Shown piece after piece: positions 46,354 through 55,393 of a DNA stretch of 64,000 bases. The notes below the pieces were generated by a model. It did not search any database and was not told where the DNA came from. It worked only from the letters and a program-made list of their open reading frames with translations. Each line of letters starts with the position of its first letter. The stretch's first letter is position 1. Made by a program: the position numbers and the translations under genes. This stretch comes from BJGV01 sp964196335 (GTDB taxonomy: Bacteria; Pseudomonadota; Gammaproteobacteria; Burkholderiales; Nitrosomonadaceae): NCBI GenBank assembly GCA_965238155.1, contig OZ250175.1:1550001-1614000 (forward strand). Direction: 5' to 3'.

Positions 46354-48117
46354 ATGAACAAGCGAAAAATCCTGATTACTTCTGCATTACCCTATGCCAA
46401 CGGCAGTATCCATCTGGGTCACCTGGTGGAATATATTCAGACTGATATCTGGGTACGCTTCCAGAAAATGTGCCTCCCTAAAGAAGACGGACATGAAATT
46501 TATTTTGTGTGTGCAGATGATACACACGGAACACCCGTGATGCTCCGTGCAGAAAAAGAGGGAATCACACCGGAAGAGCTGATCAACCAAGTACATGGTG
46601 AGCATCTGAGAGATTTTACAGATTTTCATATTGAATTTGATAATTATTACACTACACACTCTCCGGAAACCCGCGAATACTCTGAAGATATTTATACAAA
46701 GCTAAAAGCTGCTGATCCCAGCCTGATAACTACAAAAAATATTGAGCAATTCTATGACCCTGACAAAAACATATTTTTACCAGACCGTTTTATCAAAGGA
46801 GAATGCCCGAAATGTAGTGCAAAAGATCAGTATGGCGATAACTGCGAAGTATGTGGTGCGGCATATATCCCTACAGATCTGATAGAACCTTATTCCACCG
46901 TATCCAGCGCAGCCCTGGTAATGAAAACTTCAGAACATTTCTTTTTCAGGTTATCTGATAGCCGTTGTGTAAATTTTCTGAGACGTTGGACACAAGAAGA
47001 AAATCATCTGCAATCTGAAGCTGCCAACAAAATGCAGGAATGGTTAGGAGAATCAGGACAAAACAACCTGTCTGACTGGGATATTTCACGCGATGCACCA
47101 TACTTCGGATTTGAAATACCTAATGCGTCTGGTAAGTATTTTTATGTATGGCTGGATGCACCGATCGGTTACATGGGAAGCTTCCAAAATTTGTGCGATC
47201 AATACGATATTAACTTTGACGAGTTCTGGAGAAAAGGCTCTGCCACAGAGCTTTATCATTTTATTGGCAAAGATATTCTCTATTTTCATGCGTTATTTTG
47301 GCCGGCAATGTTGGAATGCTCCGGTTACCGTACACCTACCCAAATCTTTTCCCATGGATTTCTCACCATAAATGGTGAGAAAATGAGCAAATCAAGAGGT
47401 ACATTTATTACTGCTGAAAATTATATGAAGCAGGGATTGAACCCTGAATGGCTACGATATTATTACGCAGCGAAGTTGAATGGATCAATGGAGGATATTG
47501 ACCTGAATCTGGATGATTTTATAGCCCGGGTAAATAGCGATTTAGTTGGAAAATATGTCAACATTGCCAGTCGTGCTGCCGGTTTCTTAGTCAACTATTT
47601 TGACAGTCAGCTTGCAAATATAACTTCTCCGGACTATGGAGAATCCATTGAAATAAAACAACTTAAAGCTGGCAAGCATGGGTTGGCATATGAACTGCTG
47701 AATAAAGCAGACCTTATACAAACACATATGGAGAATCGCCGTTACAATCAGGCAGTCTCCGTGATTATGGCACTTACTGATAAAGTAAATGAGTATTGGG
47801 ACCAGCAAAAACCTTGGGATAAGGCAAAGCAAATAAAGAATTCTCCGACAGAGCTTGCTAAGGATCACCCGACAAAACTTGCGTTACATTTAGTATCCAG
47901 TATAACAATTGAGTGTTTTAGAATCCTTACTGTCTTGCTTAAACCAATTTTACCGAAGCTAGCTGAGAAAGCTGAGTCATTTCTGAATGTTGAACCGCTA
48001 CAATGGATGGACTTGAAAAAAACTTTGAAACCCGGACATCAGATCAAGGCATTTGAGCACCTAATGACCCGCATCGACCGAAAAAAGATTGATGCCATGA
48101 TTGAAGCCAGTAAATAA
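46354..48117 (+). CDS. metG: Methionyl-tRNA synthetase without the C-terminal tRNA-binding domain
   Basis: Charges initiator and elongator tRNA-Met. It has the HIGH motif in NGSIHLGHLVEY, the zinc knuckle CPKCSAKDQYGDNCEVCGA, the KMSKS loop as EKMSKSRGTF and the anticodon helix bundle. The protein ends soon after IDRKKIDAMIEASK, at about 587 residues. E. coli-type MetG continues for about 110 more residues with a dimerising, tRNA-binding OB domain that is absent here. No remnant is seen in the 8 bases before the next gene. The ATG at 46354 (MNKRKILITSALPYANG) is preferred over an upstream TTG. Confidence 0.95.
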   Translation: MNKRKILITSALPYANGSIHLGHLVEYIQTDIWVRFQKMCLPKEDGHEIYFVCADDTHGTPVMLRAEKEGITPEELINQVHGEHLRDFTDFHIEFDNYYTTHSPETREYSEDIYTKLKAADPSLITTKNIEQFYDPDKNIFLPDRFIKGECPKCSAKDQYGDNCEVCGAAYIPTDLIEPYSTVSSAALVMKTSEHFFFRLSDSRCVNFLRRWTQEENHLQSEAANKMQEWLGESGQNNLSDWDISRDAPYFGFEIPNASGKYFYVWLDAPIGYMGSFQNLCDQYDINFDEFWRKGSATELYHFIGKDILYFHALFWPAMLECSGYRTPTQIFSHGFLTINGEKMSKSRGTFITAENYMKQGLNPEWLRYYYAAKLNGSMEDIDLNLDDFIARVNSDLVGKYVNIASRAAGFLVNYFDSQLANITSPDYGESIEIKQLKAGKHGLAYELLNKADLIQTHMENRRYNQAVSVIMALTDKVNEYWDQQKPWDKAKQIKNSPTELAKDHPTKLALHLVSSITIECFRILTVLLKPILPKLAEKAESFLNVEPLQWMDLKKTLKPGHQIKAFEHLMTRIDRKKIDAMIEASK

Positions 48118-48125
48118 ATCTGCAG

Positions 48126-49181
48126 ATGCCAGTGAATCTCTCTCCTGCCACCAAATCATATCTCCTCGGAGATCTTTTATCCAAGGTATCACGGTCATTT
48201 TATTTAACTCTTGCAGTATTACCCGTATCAGTACGTACCCAGGTTGGGCTTGCCTATCTCTTTGCCCGTGCAGCTGACACTATTACAGATACCGATTTGA
48301 TAGAACAGTCTGAACGTATCATTCATCTGAAAAATTTTCAGAAACTTTTTACTCTGGATACTATAGACTGGGAAATAGTTAAGTCTATTCAGACCGCCCT
48401 GGTCTCACATCAAGCACTACCCGCTGAGCGAATTCTTCTTGAAAGATTGGAAGATTGCTTTCAAGTATATCTTGAATGTACGCTTTCTGATCGGATCCGT
48501 ATCAACGATCTCATGACAACTCTCACAAAGGGAATGGAAATGGACCTTAAATTATTTCAGGGCGGTACTACTGAAAATCCACTCTCACTCGAAACACAAG
48601 AAGATCTTAACCGTTATATTTACTATGTCGCCGGATGTGTGGGGGATTACTGGACGAACCTTATGTGCACTCACTTATCTTCATTGAATAATTGGGATGT
48701 AAAGCAGATGAGTAGTATCGGTATAAATTTTGGTAAGGGACTTCAACTGACTAATATCGTCAAGGATATAGCTAAGGATCTAAGGCGGGGTCGCTGCTAT
48801 ATTCCGGCATCAGTATTGAAAACCGCAGGACTTTCTCCGAACGATATCCTACAGCCTGATTCTTGGCGTTCTTTTCAGCCCATATTAAATAAGCTTATTC
48901 AGCAAGCAATGGAATACCTGGATCAGGGGTGGGAGTATACGATGGCTATTCCAAGATCCGAGATAAGGCTTCGTCTTGCCTGTATGTGGCCAATTCTGCT
49001 TGGCGGGGAAACGCTAAAATTAGTACAAAATTCTCTCGGCTTACTAAACCCGGATTGCCAAGTAAAAGTTTCACGAGGCTGTGTGTATAAGATAATTGGC
49101 CTGACGACTATTACCGGTGGATCAGGTTTTGTAGGAACAATTTATTGGAAGAAACTCTACAATCAGTTAGCAAGAACATAA
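48126..49181 (+). CDS. Squalene synthase-like prenyltransferase
   Basis: Head-to-head condensation of two farnesyl diphosphates, most likely to squalene for hopanoids. The family's SRSFYLTLAVLP, the first Asp-rich motif ARAADTITDT (residues about 48-56) and the second NIVKDIAKDLRRGRCYIP are present. The C-terminus (GGSGFVGTIYWKKLY) looks like the squalene synthase branch more than the HpnC/HpnD pair, but I cannot exclude phytoene synthase activity. 351 residues. It starts 8 bases after metG, so the two are co-transcribed. Confidence 0.85.
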   Translation: MPVNLSPATKSYLLGDLLSKVSRSFYLTLAVLPVSVRTQVGLAYLFARAADTITDTDLIEQSERIIHLKNFQKLFTLDTIDWEIVKSIQTALVSHQALPAERILLERLEDCFQVYLECTLSDRIRINDLMTTLTKGMEMDLKLFQGGTTENPLSLETQEDLNRYIYYVAGCVGDYWTNLMCTHLSSLNNWDVKQMSSIGINFGKGLQLTNIVKDIAKDLRRGRCYIPASVLKTAGLSPNDILQPDSWRSFQPILNKLIQQAMEYLDQGWEYTMAIPRSEIRLRLACMWPILLGGETLKLVQNSLGLLNPDCQVKVSRGCVYKIIGLTTITGGSGFVGTIYWKKLYNQLART

Positions 49182-49300
49182 GCTGTCTGATCTATATGAC
49201 AGAACGCTGATAGCCGATTATTTTGTTAATAAATCTGTTTGTTCCTACATTACTATTTAGCCAACTACCTATAATAAGATTTATACATATGGAGGGTTCT

Positions 49301-49689
49301 ATGCCGCGTCAATTAATAAGCTCCGGCTCCACTTTTGAACAAGAAATTGGTTATTCACGTGCTGTAGTAAATGGAAACTGGGTTTTTGTATCGGGCACGA
49401 CAGGATTTGATTACAGCAAGATGAGCATTTCTGATGATCTGGTAGAACAGACCGAACAATGCTTTAAAATATTTAGGAAGCCTTAATTAAAGCAGGGTCA
49501 AGTATGAAAGATGTTGTTCGGGTAACTTACGTACTTCCTAATGCTGCAGATTTTCCCGGTTGCTGGTCAACACTACGTAAATATTTCGGTGAGGTTAAGC
49601 CTGCTGCAATGATGATATCTGTCGGTTTATCTGATCCTCGTATGCGGATTGAAATTGAAGTAACTGCCCGCCACGTAATCGGAAGTTAG
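49301..49689 (+). pseudogene. RidA/YjgF-family protein, inactivated
   Basis: RidA proteins deaminate reactive enamine/imine intermediates. The first part (MPRQLISSGSTFEQEIGYSRAVV..., FVSGTTGFDY) starts with a fine GGAGGG ribosome site and ends at a stop at 49484-49486. The second part (SSMKDVVRVTYVLP, SDPRMRIEIEVTA) continues in another frame. Restoring one base in the A-run at 49466-49469 gives the expected frame but meets a TAG where the family usually has Glu (NIEEA-like). Two lesions in one gene point to real decay rather than one sequencing error. Confidence 0.82.
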
Positions 49690-49759
49690 TTTTAAACAAA
49701 TAAAACTACTTTAACTGAGTCTTTTTATCTTTCAAAAGGATAAAACAGCCTCTTATTAT

Positions 49760-49789
49760 TTGACGGACGTGGAATCCCGCGTTTATGAT
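49760..49789 (+). promoter_or_regulatory. Sigma-70-like promoter of uspA
   Basis: TTGACG (49760-49765) and TATGAT (49784-49789) lie 18 bases apart. Each differs from consensus at one position. Transcription would start near 49796, leaving a leader of about 30 bases with the AAGGAGA ribosome site before the ATG at 49827. Confidence 0.6.
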
Positions 49790-49826
49790 TACTGGTAGTA
49801 CAGGAAATTTACTAAGGAGAACTTTA

Positions 49827-50285
49827 ATGGAATCACTGATCCGAAAGATCATTTTAGCAACAGATTTTTCAGAAGCCTCTGAAGATGCCAGTTATCATGC
49901 GGTATTACTGGCTCAGACTTACAATGCAAAACTGCAAGCTTTACACGTATTTAACCCAAGATCGATTGGCACCATGTACAGAAAAGCAAAAAAAGAGGAA
50001 CAGGAGAATGAAGATCTTGTACAAACCCGGGAACGGGGGAAAAAAATGCTTAAAAAGCTGGCTGATTCTTTCCATGTAAAAGCTGATACTATTTTTGCCG
50101 AAGGCCATGCCGGTCCTGAAATAATCCGGGTTGCTAACGAGCAAAACGCTGATTTACTTGTTGTTGGTACACACGGATATACTGGTTGGAACCGACTTGC
50201 CTTGGGAAGTGTCGCAGAATATATAGTCAGACATTCTCCTTGCGCAGTCCTTACCATCAAGCCAACTGAGCGAGAGGAAACATAG
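49827..50285 (+). CDS. Universal stress protein, UspA family
   Basis: A 152-residue single-domain Usp. IILATDFSEASEDASYHAVLLAQ at the N-terminus and the ATP-binding signature GTHGYTGWNRLALGSVAEYIVRHSPCAVL near the C-terminus (G-2x-G-9x-G-S/T type) are complete. It starts at the ATG at 49827 after AAGGAGA. Usp proteins are induced by starvation and stress. It lies between a broken ridA and a Sel1 protein, about 1.2 kb before the solitary amoC. Confidence 0.93.
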   Translation: MESLIRKIILATDFSEASEDASYHAVLLAQTYNAKLQALHVFNPRSIGTMYRKAKKEEQENEDLVQTRERGKKMLKKLADSFHVKADTIFAEGHAGPEIIRVANEQNADLLVVGTHGYTGWNRLALGSVAEYIVRHSPCAVLTIKPTEREET

Positions 50286-50383
50286 GCTGAAATTCCGAGT
50301 TTATGCCAAAAAATCCATCACATATAAGCACATAGTTACGTAAATAAGCTCATCTGCTATGAAGCCGAAAAATAGCAAATAAC

Positions 50384-51136
50384 TCAGCTACCCCATGTTC
50401 TAATCACAGTTTTTGTAATTACGAGACCTACAATTAGCCGCCATTTTTTTGCCCTGAAAACTTGAGAAGGTGACATCCTTTCAGCTGCCTCAGCACGACC
50501 CTGCTGTGCCATACCGATACCTCTATCCGATGCCAGTTCCAACCACATATATGCACGAATAAGATTTCTTGAAACACCGAATCCTCTTATATACATTATT
50601 CCAAGATGAGCCTGTGCGCCCGGATTTCCTTTCTCTGCTGCTAAGCGATACCACTTTACAGCCTCACGATAGTCCCGGCGTATGCCCTGACCATAGCCCC
50701 GCTCATAAATCATGCCAAGATTAAGTAGTGCATTGATATGCTCCTGTGCAGCTGCTAAGCGATACCATTTAACCGCTTTCTGAAGATCCTGAGCCAACCC
50801 TTGCTGGCCACTTCCATATATCAGACCCAGAGTGTACTGTGCATCTCTATGACCCTTTTCTGCAGCTAAACGATACCATTTTTCGGCTTTCTGATAATCG
50901 GCAGTCACACCTTCACCATACGTGTACATTAAGCCAAGAGCATATCTCGCGTCTGCATTTCCACTCTCGGCGGCCAGTCGGTACAATTTTGCCGCTTCAC
51001 TATAATTACCTGTACAGTGGGCACGCTGCGCTTCCGATAAAGAATCTGCGTTTGCAATTCCGGCCAGTTCATACGAAAGCAAATACCCCAGTAATAAATA
51101 TTTAAGAAATCGGGATATTTGCCCTGTTATTACCAT
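50384..51136 (-). CDS. Exported Sel1-repeat protein
   Basis: About 250 residues. An N-terminal hydrophobic segment (roughly residues 9-30 from the ATG at 51136) looks like a signal peptide. It is followed by about five Sel1-like repeats of near 36-38 residues with the recurring AxKWYRLAAEKGxxxAQxxLGxxY pattern. The last repeat (NLIRAYMWLELASDRG) is the common capping form. Such repeats form solenoids for protein binding; the partner is unknown. The TTG six codons upstream is less likely as start. Confidence 0.88.
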   Translation of the reverse strand: MVITGQISRFLKYLLLGYLLSYELAGIANADSLSEAQRAHCTGNYSEAAKLYRLAAESGNADARYALGLMYTYGEGVTADYQKAEKWYRLAAEKGHRDAQYTLGLIYGSGQQGLAQDLQKAVKWYRLAAAQEHINALLNLGMIYERGYGQGIRRDYREAVKWYRLAAEKGNPGAQAHLGIMYIRGFGVSRNLIRAYMWLELASDRGIGMAQQGRAEAAERMSPSQVFRAKKWRLIVGLVITKTVIRTWGS

Positions 51137-51484
51137 TGTAAAATTACGATACAAAGTGTGTCTTTGCTAGGTTAATGATCAGACATAAATACATTTTTCT
51201 CAAGAATACTCCAATCTTTATATAAAGAAAATTTGTACCAGGCTTTTATATATTATTTGGAGAAAGGATGTAAATTAAATGGTTAGTCAGGATATATTAT
51301 ATATATCAGTGCACTGATTATTATTTCTAATGTAATTTCTTGTTATATCTTTCTATGCAAATATCCGGCTAAACCAGTTAAATAATATTTTCTAATTAAT
51401 TGAACCTTTTTAGTTTGTCTGGTCTCGAACCTGTATGGGTTTTATTATTTTATTACCGTATTTAAGTGCTAGGAGGGATTTAAA
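51137..51484. other. Intergenic region upstream of amoC
   Basis: A 348-base AT-rich divergent gap between the Sel1 gene and amoC. No gene or strong hairpin is seen. It must hold the amoC promoter; a candidate is listed separately. An AGGAGGG ribosome site lies at about 51472-51478. Confidence 0.5.
51401..51428 (+). promoter_or_regulatory. Possible sigma-E-like promoter of amoC
   Basis: TGAACCT (51401-51407) resembles the -35 element GGAACTT of extracytoplasmic stress sigma factors, and GTCTCG (51422-51427) resembles their -10 element GTCTAA, 14 bases later. A second GAACCT occurs at 51427-51432. Matches are partial. A solitary amoC in N. europaea has been linked to sigma-E control, which is why I looked; the sequence alone is weak evidence. 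Confidence 0.3.
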
Positions 51485-52306
51485 ATGGCAACTACATACG
51501 AAACAACTGAAAAAGTAGCTGCAAAGACAGGGTCTCGTGACTGGGACATGTCCGAGTGGTATGACTCAAGGTACTATAAATTTGGCCTGGCACTCATGCT
51601 GCTGGTGGCGTGTTTCTGGATCTGGTATCAGCGCACCTATGCCTACTCACATGGCATGGACTCGATGGAGCCGGAATTTGAGAAAGTCTGGATGGGTCTG
51701 TGGCGCGTACACATGACAGTAATGCCGACATTTGCACTGATTGCCTGGGGATGGATCTGGAAGACAAGGGATACCAAAGAACAACTGGATAACCTGGATC
51801 CGAAGCTGGAAATCAAGCGTTATTTCTACTGGATGATGTGGCTGGGCGTTTACCTCTTTGGTGTGTACTGGGGTGGCAGCTTCTTCACCGAACAGGATGC
51901 TTCATGGCATCAGGTGATCATACGCGACACTAGTTTTACTCCTAGTCATGTCGTCGTATTCTATGGTTCCTTCCCGATGTACATTGTCTGCGGGATCTCC
52001 AGTTATCTATATGCTATAACCCGTTTGCCACAGTACAGCAGAGGCACATCGTTTCCTTTGGTTTTTGCGATCGCCGGTCCGCTGATGATTCTGCCAAACG
52101 TTGGTCTTAACGAATGGGGACATGCCTTCTGGTTCATGGAAGAACTCTTCAGTGCACCGTTGCATTGGGGATTCGTGATTCTGGGCTGGTCTGGCCTGTT
52201 TGCCGGCGGAGTTGCAGCACAGATCATCACACGCTACTCCAATCTGACTGATGTGATCTGGAATAACCAAAGCAAGGTCATTCTAAACAACCGGCTTGTG
52301 CCTTAA
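51485..52306 (+). CDS. amoC: Ammonia monooxygenase subunit C, solitary copy
   Basis: AmoC is the membrane subunit of copper-dependent ammonia monooxygenase, the first enzyme of nitrification. The 273-residue protein has the conserved AmoC start (TGSRDWDMSEWYDSRYYKFG) and about six transmembrane helices. The metal site known from PmoC (Asp, His, His) appears as D138, H142 and H155 in EQDASWHQ and FTPSH. A strong AGGAGGG site precedes the ATG. No amoA or amoB follows, so this is a stand-alone copy beside a presumed amoCAB operon elsewhere. Its CTG-rich codons and higher GC differ from neighbours, as expected for a gene homogenised with, or expressed like, the main amo operons. Confidence 0.97.
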   Translation: MATTYETTEKVAAKTGSRDWDMSEWYDSRYYKFGLALMLLVACFWIWYQRTYAYSHGMDSMEPEFEKVWMGLWRVHMTVMPTFALIAWGWIWKTRDTKEQLDNLDPKLEIKRYFYWMMWLGVYLFGVYWGGSFFTEQDASWHQVIIRDTSFTPSHVVVFYGSFPMYIVCGISSYLYAITRLPQYSRGTSFPLVFAIAGPLMILPNVGLNEWGHAFWFMEELFSAPLHWGFVILGWSGLFAGGVAAQIITRYSNLTDVIWNNQSKVILNNRLVP

Positions 52307-52342
52307 CAACCGGCTCTGATCTTTAACTGTCCTTCTACCACA

Positions 52343-52375
52343 CCACCTGCCCTCTGAGAAACTGAGGGCGGGTGG
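52343..52375 (+). terminator. Long GC-rich hairpin after amoC
   Basis: CCACCTGCCCTC pairs with GAGGGCGGGTGG (12 pairs, one of them G-U) around a 9-base loop, 36 bases after the amoC stop. No T-run follows, so it may stabilise the 3' end of the amoC mRNA or give partial termination rather than act as a classical terminator. Confidence 0.55.
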
Positions 52376-52421
52376 GGTACCTGATTTTCCAGGAATAAAT
52401 TAACTGGAAAAGAGCTTGACC

Positions 52422-53002
52422 ATGATGTATAAACAGCTACTACATGTGAATGCTACGATGATATTTATCCTTATCATAGGGCTCTATGCTGGTATGGCAG
52501 ATGCGCATGGAAATATATCATTGGAGCAGGATAGTTGCGTGCAAGGAACATAGGGTATCAAGGTGCATCTAAGCACTTATCAGTCTCAGAATGAACCTAC
52601 TGCACATTATTGCACTGAGATTCCTACGGAGGGAGAAACATTCTTTGTAGTGGATCTATTGATCAGGCTTTACGTAACATGCCGGTTACAATGCGGATTG
52701 TAAGGGGCACCAGTGAAACAGAAGATGAAACCGTATCGCTCCTACGTGCAGACTACCATCCTGACGGGGTAATCGGAGGCAGAACGAATCTGGATCAGGG
52801 AAACTATACGGTATTTATTACCGGTGAGAGTGTTCCCCCTGTGCGTTATCAGTACCCGTTACGGGTACAACAGATTAATTATGTAAAGCTTGCCCGCTCT
52901 GCGACAGGTCCGTTGATCGCTTCATTACTACTTATTTTACTTGGATATAAACTTGTCAGATCGCAACGAATACAAAACTGGCTAGCTTCCCGTCGTGCTT
53001 AG
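52422..53002 (+). pseudogene. Remnant of a periplasmic, C-terminally anchored protein downstream of amoC
   Basis: A readable reading frame encodes a signal peptide (MMYKQLLHVN... ending ADAHG) and then meets a TAG at 52551-52553 (codon 44). Beyond it the same frame continues with HYCTEIPTEGETFFVVDL; a one-base loss near 52657 then shifts it to DQALRNMPVTMRIVRG, which reads on to a C-terminal transmembrane helix and a basic tail (QRIQNWLASRR). Repaired, it would be about 193 residues. The Cys-x-x-IP and LRxMPVxxRI pattern recalls a periplasmic family I remember beside copper-monooxygenase genes, but I cannot name it. Stop plus frameshift indicates true decay. Confidence 0.72.
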
Positions 53003-53015
53003 ACAGTAAGTAATT

Positions 53016-53681
53016 TTATTCCAGTTGAGCTATATCCAGGAATGTTGAAAAATTCTTTGTAGCAACATTCCGTTCAAATGGCAATACTCCCAGTAACGGG
53101 CAGTTTAATCGCTGCTTTAAAGTATGCAGATTCTCATCAAATGAATCCATCTGCGGGTCAATCTGATTAGCTACCCAGCCAGCAAGCTGTAATCCGATTG
53201 CTTGCACAGTTTTTGCTGTTACCAGTGCATGATTAAGGCAACCAAGACGCATCCCCACCACTAAGATTACCGGAAGATCCAGGGCATGAGCCATATCTGC
53301 AACATCATTACGATCATTAAGTGGAACCATAATTCCTCCTACCCCTTCAACAACAACTACATCTGCAATTTTCTGTAAATTGAAACAGGCCTGGCGAATG
53401 ATCCCGATATCTATTTCGATACCTGCCTGTTTCGCTGCCAGATGAGGTGCAATTGGTGGAATGAATGCGTAGGGGTTAACCCATTCACGGGGAGCAGTTA
53501 CGGAACTTGCTGCAACAATTGCTTTAACATCCGTCCATTCCCCACCTATACGACCAGTTACGACTGGCTTCATACCTATGGCCGTATTTCCACGTGCAGA
53601 GTAAGCGCTTAATAAAGCACAACTTACTAAAGTTTTCCCGATACCAGTGTCTGTACCGGTAATAAAATAACTTTGTGGCAT
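53016..53681 (-). CDS. bioD: Dethiobiotin synthetase
   Basis: ATP-dependent closure of the ureido ring from DAPA and CO2. 221 residues: P-loop FITGTDTGIGKTLVSCALL, the KPVVTG substrate segment, VVEGVGGIMVPLN and the late NQIDPQMD region. Last gene of the bioB-F-H-C-D run. It converges with the pseudogene after amoC (13 bases apart). Confidence 0.95.
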   Translation of the reverse strand: MPQSYFITGTDTGIGKTLVSCALLSAYSARGNTAIGMKPVVTGRIGGEWTDVKAIVAASSVTAPREWVNPYAFIPPIAPHLAAKQAGIEIDIGIIRQACFNLQKIADVVVVEGVGGIMVPLNDRNDVADMAHALDLPVILVVGMRLGCLNHALVTAKTVQAIGLQLAGWVANQIDPQMDSFDENLHTLKQRLNCPLLGVLPFERNVATKNFSTFLDIAQLE

Positions 53682-53723
53682 AAATTACTATTTAGTCAAT
53701 TGTTATAGGATCTTTCTCTGAAA

Positions 53724-54620
53724 TTAAGTACGAACCAATCTGGCCTTAGGATCAAACTCTATTATTTTTCTGTCATCAATATTTTTTCTGGGTTCTAATT
53801 TCCATGCATGACCATAAACTAACTCAAAAGTGACCGGTAACTTGCTATCTTTTCGAAAAGCCTCATAGTTGCTTAATACTTTCCCCCATCCGATCTTCCC
53901 GGTTAATCCGCGCTTCCTGTCCTGTATAACATTATGTGCCCCCATAGCTTTGAGATCACGCATCACACTAATTACATCATCATAAGTAAGCGTTATGTAT
54001 TCCATGTCCATCACCGGCATAGCAAATCCGTTATAAACTAAAAGATCTCCAATATCATGCATATCGATAAAATGGTTAACATGACTGTTATCATCCATGC
54101 CCAGGAATGCCTGACGTAATTCCTGCAGGGTATCCGGACCGAAAGTACTGAACATAAGTAAACCTTCGGGTTGTAAAACACGATGCATTTCCGCAAATGT
54201 CTGCTCTATATCATTGCACCATTGCAATGATAAATTAGACCAAACCATGCCAATAGAAGAATCCCGGAACGGTAACTGTTCGATGTCACCACATACGTAA
54301 TTTGTAATATTTTTCCGGATAGAAAGTACCTGCTTCCACCATGAAGGAGTAGTAGGGCGAGCCTGATAATGCATTGCAAGAGCAAGATCAAGTGCTATGA
54401 TTCCGGCATCCGGATAACGATTTACTAATTTACGCCCCCCGTAACCAGTACCGCTGCCAGCATCTAAAATCGTACCGGGAATACATTTAATATAGTCAAG
54501 CCTTGATAACATTCGGTCACATACTTCCCGTTGTAGCATTGCTGCTTTATCATATCCGACAGCTGCACGCTCAAAGGAATTTCGTAACTGACGCTTATTT
54601 AAAATATGATCCCTATTCAT
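53724..54620 (-). CDS. bioC: Malonyl-ACP O-methyltransferase
   Basis: SAM-dependent methylation of malonyl-ACP so that fatty-acid enzymes can build pimeloyl-ACP methyl ester. 298 residues; the SAM motif is TILDAGSGTGYGGRKL, with later WSNLSLQWCND and FSTFGPDTLQELRQAF typical of BioC. The start overlaps the bioH stop by 4 bases, so the two pathway ends are coupled. Confidence 0.94.
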   Translation of the reverse strand: MNRDHILNKRQLRNSFERAAVGYDKAAMLQREVCDRMLSRLDYIKCIPGTILDAGSGTGYGGRKLVNRYPDAGIIALDLALAMHYQARPTTPSWWKQVLSIRKNITNYVCGDIEQLPFRDSSIGMVWSNLSLQWCNDIEQTFAEMHRVLQPEGLLMFSTFGPDTLQELRQAFLGMDDNSHVNHFIDMHDIGDLLVYNGFAMPVMDMEYITLTYDDVISVMRDLKAMGAHNVIQDRKRGLTGKIGWGKVLSNYEAFRKDSKLPVTFELVYGHAWKLEPRKNIDDRKIIEFDPKARLVRT

Positions 54621-55393
54621 ATTCGGGTCGCCTGGAATATGCTACTTAAAAATTGATCCGTATTGGATAAAAATGGTATATGACCACAATCGGGTAACAT
54701 AGTTAATTTAGAATCTTGTAAGTTCTCATGCAACCATCTTGCTGCATTTGGATGCACAATGACATCACGCTCACCATGTAACAAAGTTACCGGATGGTTA
54801 ATATTCTTTATACTTCTACGCAAATCAGTTGTAAGTAAAATTTGCATCCCTATCTGCAATCCATCCTGATCCGGCATTCCTTTTCGGAAAATGTTCTTAC
54901 GTAATTGCCTTAACAGCGAAATAGTATTCACATCACCGCTTAACTGCAAAGTAAAAAATCTATTTAAAGTGGAGGTATAATTTTGTTTTAAATTTCTAAT
55001 AAATAGATTTAACGTAGCTTCTTCCATTGCCCATACCCAATCTTCGTGCTGAACAAAGCTTGGCGTTGTGGATACCAAAATAAGTTTATTGATTCTTTCC
55101 GGTATATCCAATGCCAGTTTCATTGCTATCTGCCCACCTAACGACCACCCACAGATAATGCTGTGTTCAGGTAAACTGTCCATAATCATTTCAGACATGT
55201 TCTTTAGGGTATCTGGTCCGTGTATCCATGGGGTCGGACTAACTCCGTGCCCCGGAAGATCCACCAGATGTAAGCGAAAATACTGTGCTAACTGGCTACG
55301 AACACTGCTCCAGATGCCACTATGCATTGCCCAGCCGTGCAATAATACAAGATCCGGGCCTTCACCAAGAGTTTCAATGTAAACCTTTCTCAT
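54617..55393 (-). CDS. bioH: Pimeloyl-ACP methyl ester carboxylesterase
   Basis: Removes the methyl group from pimeloyl-ACP methyl ester, ending chain elongation. 258-residue alpha/beta hydrolase: LVLLHGWAMHSGIW near the N-terminus, the nucleophile in CGWSLGGQIAM (G-W-S-L-G as in BioH), a late Asp and the catalytic His in LPDCGHIPFLS. Coupled to bioC. Confidence 0.94.
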   Translation of the reverse strand: MRKVYIETLGEGPDLVLLHGWAMHSGIWSSVRSQLAQYFRLHLVDLPGHGVSPTPWIHGPDTLKNMSEMIMDSLPEHSIICGWSLGGQIAMKLALDIPERINKLILVSTTPSFVQHEDWVWAMEEATLNLFIRNLKQNYTSTLNRFFTLQLSGDVNTISLLRQLRKNIFRKGMPDQDGLQIGMQILLTTDLRRSIKNINHPVTLLHGERDVIVHPNAARWLHENLQDSKLTMLPDCGHIPFLSNTDQFLSSIFQATRI

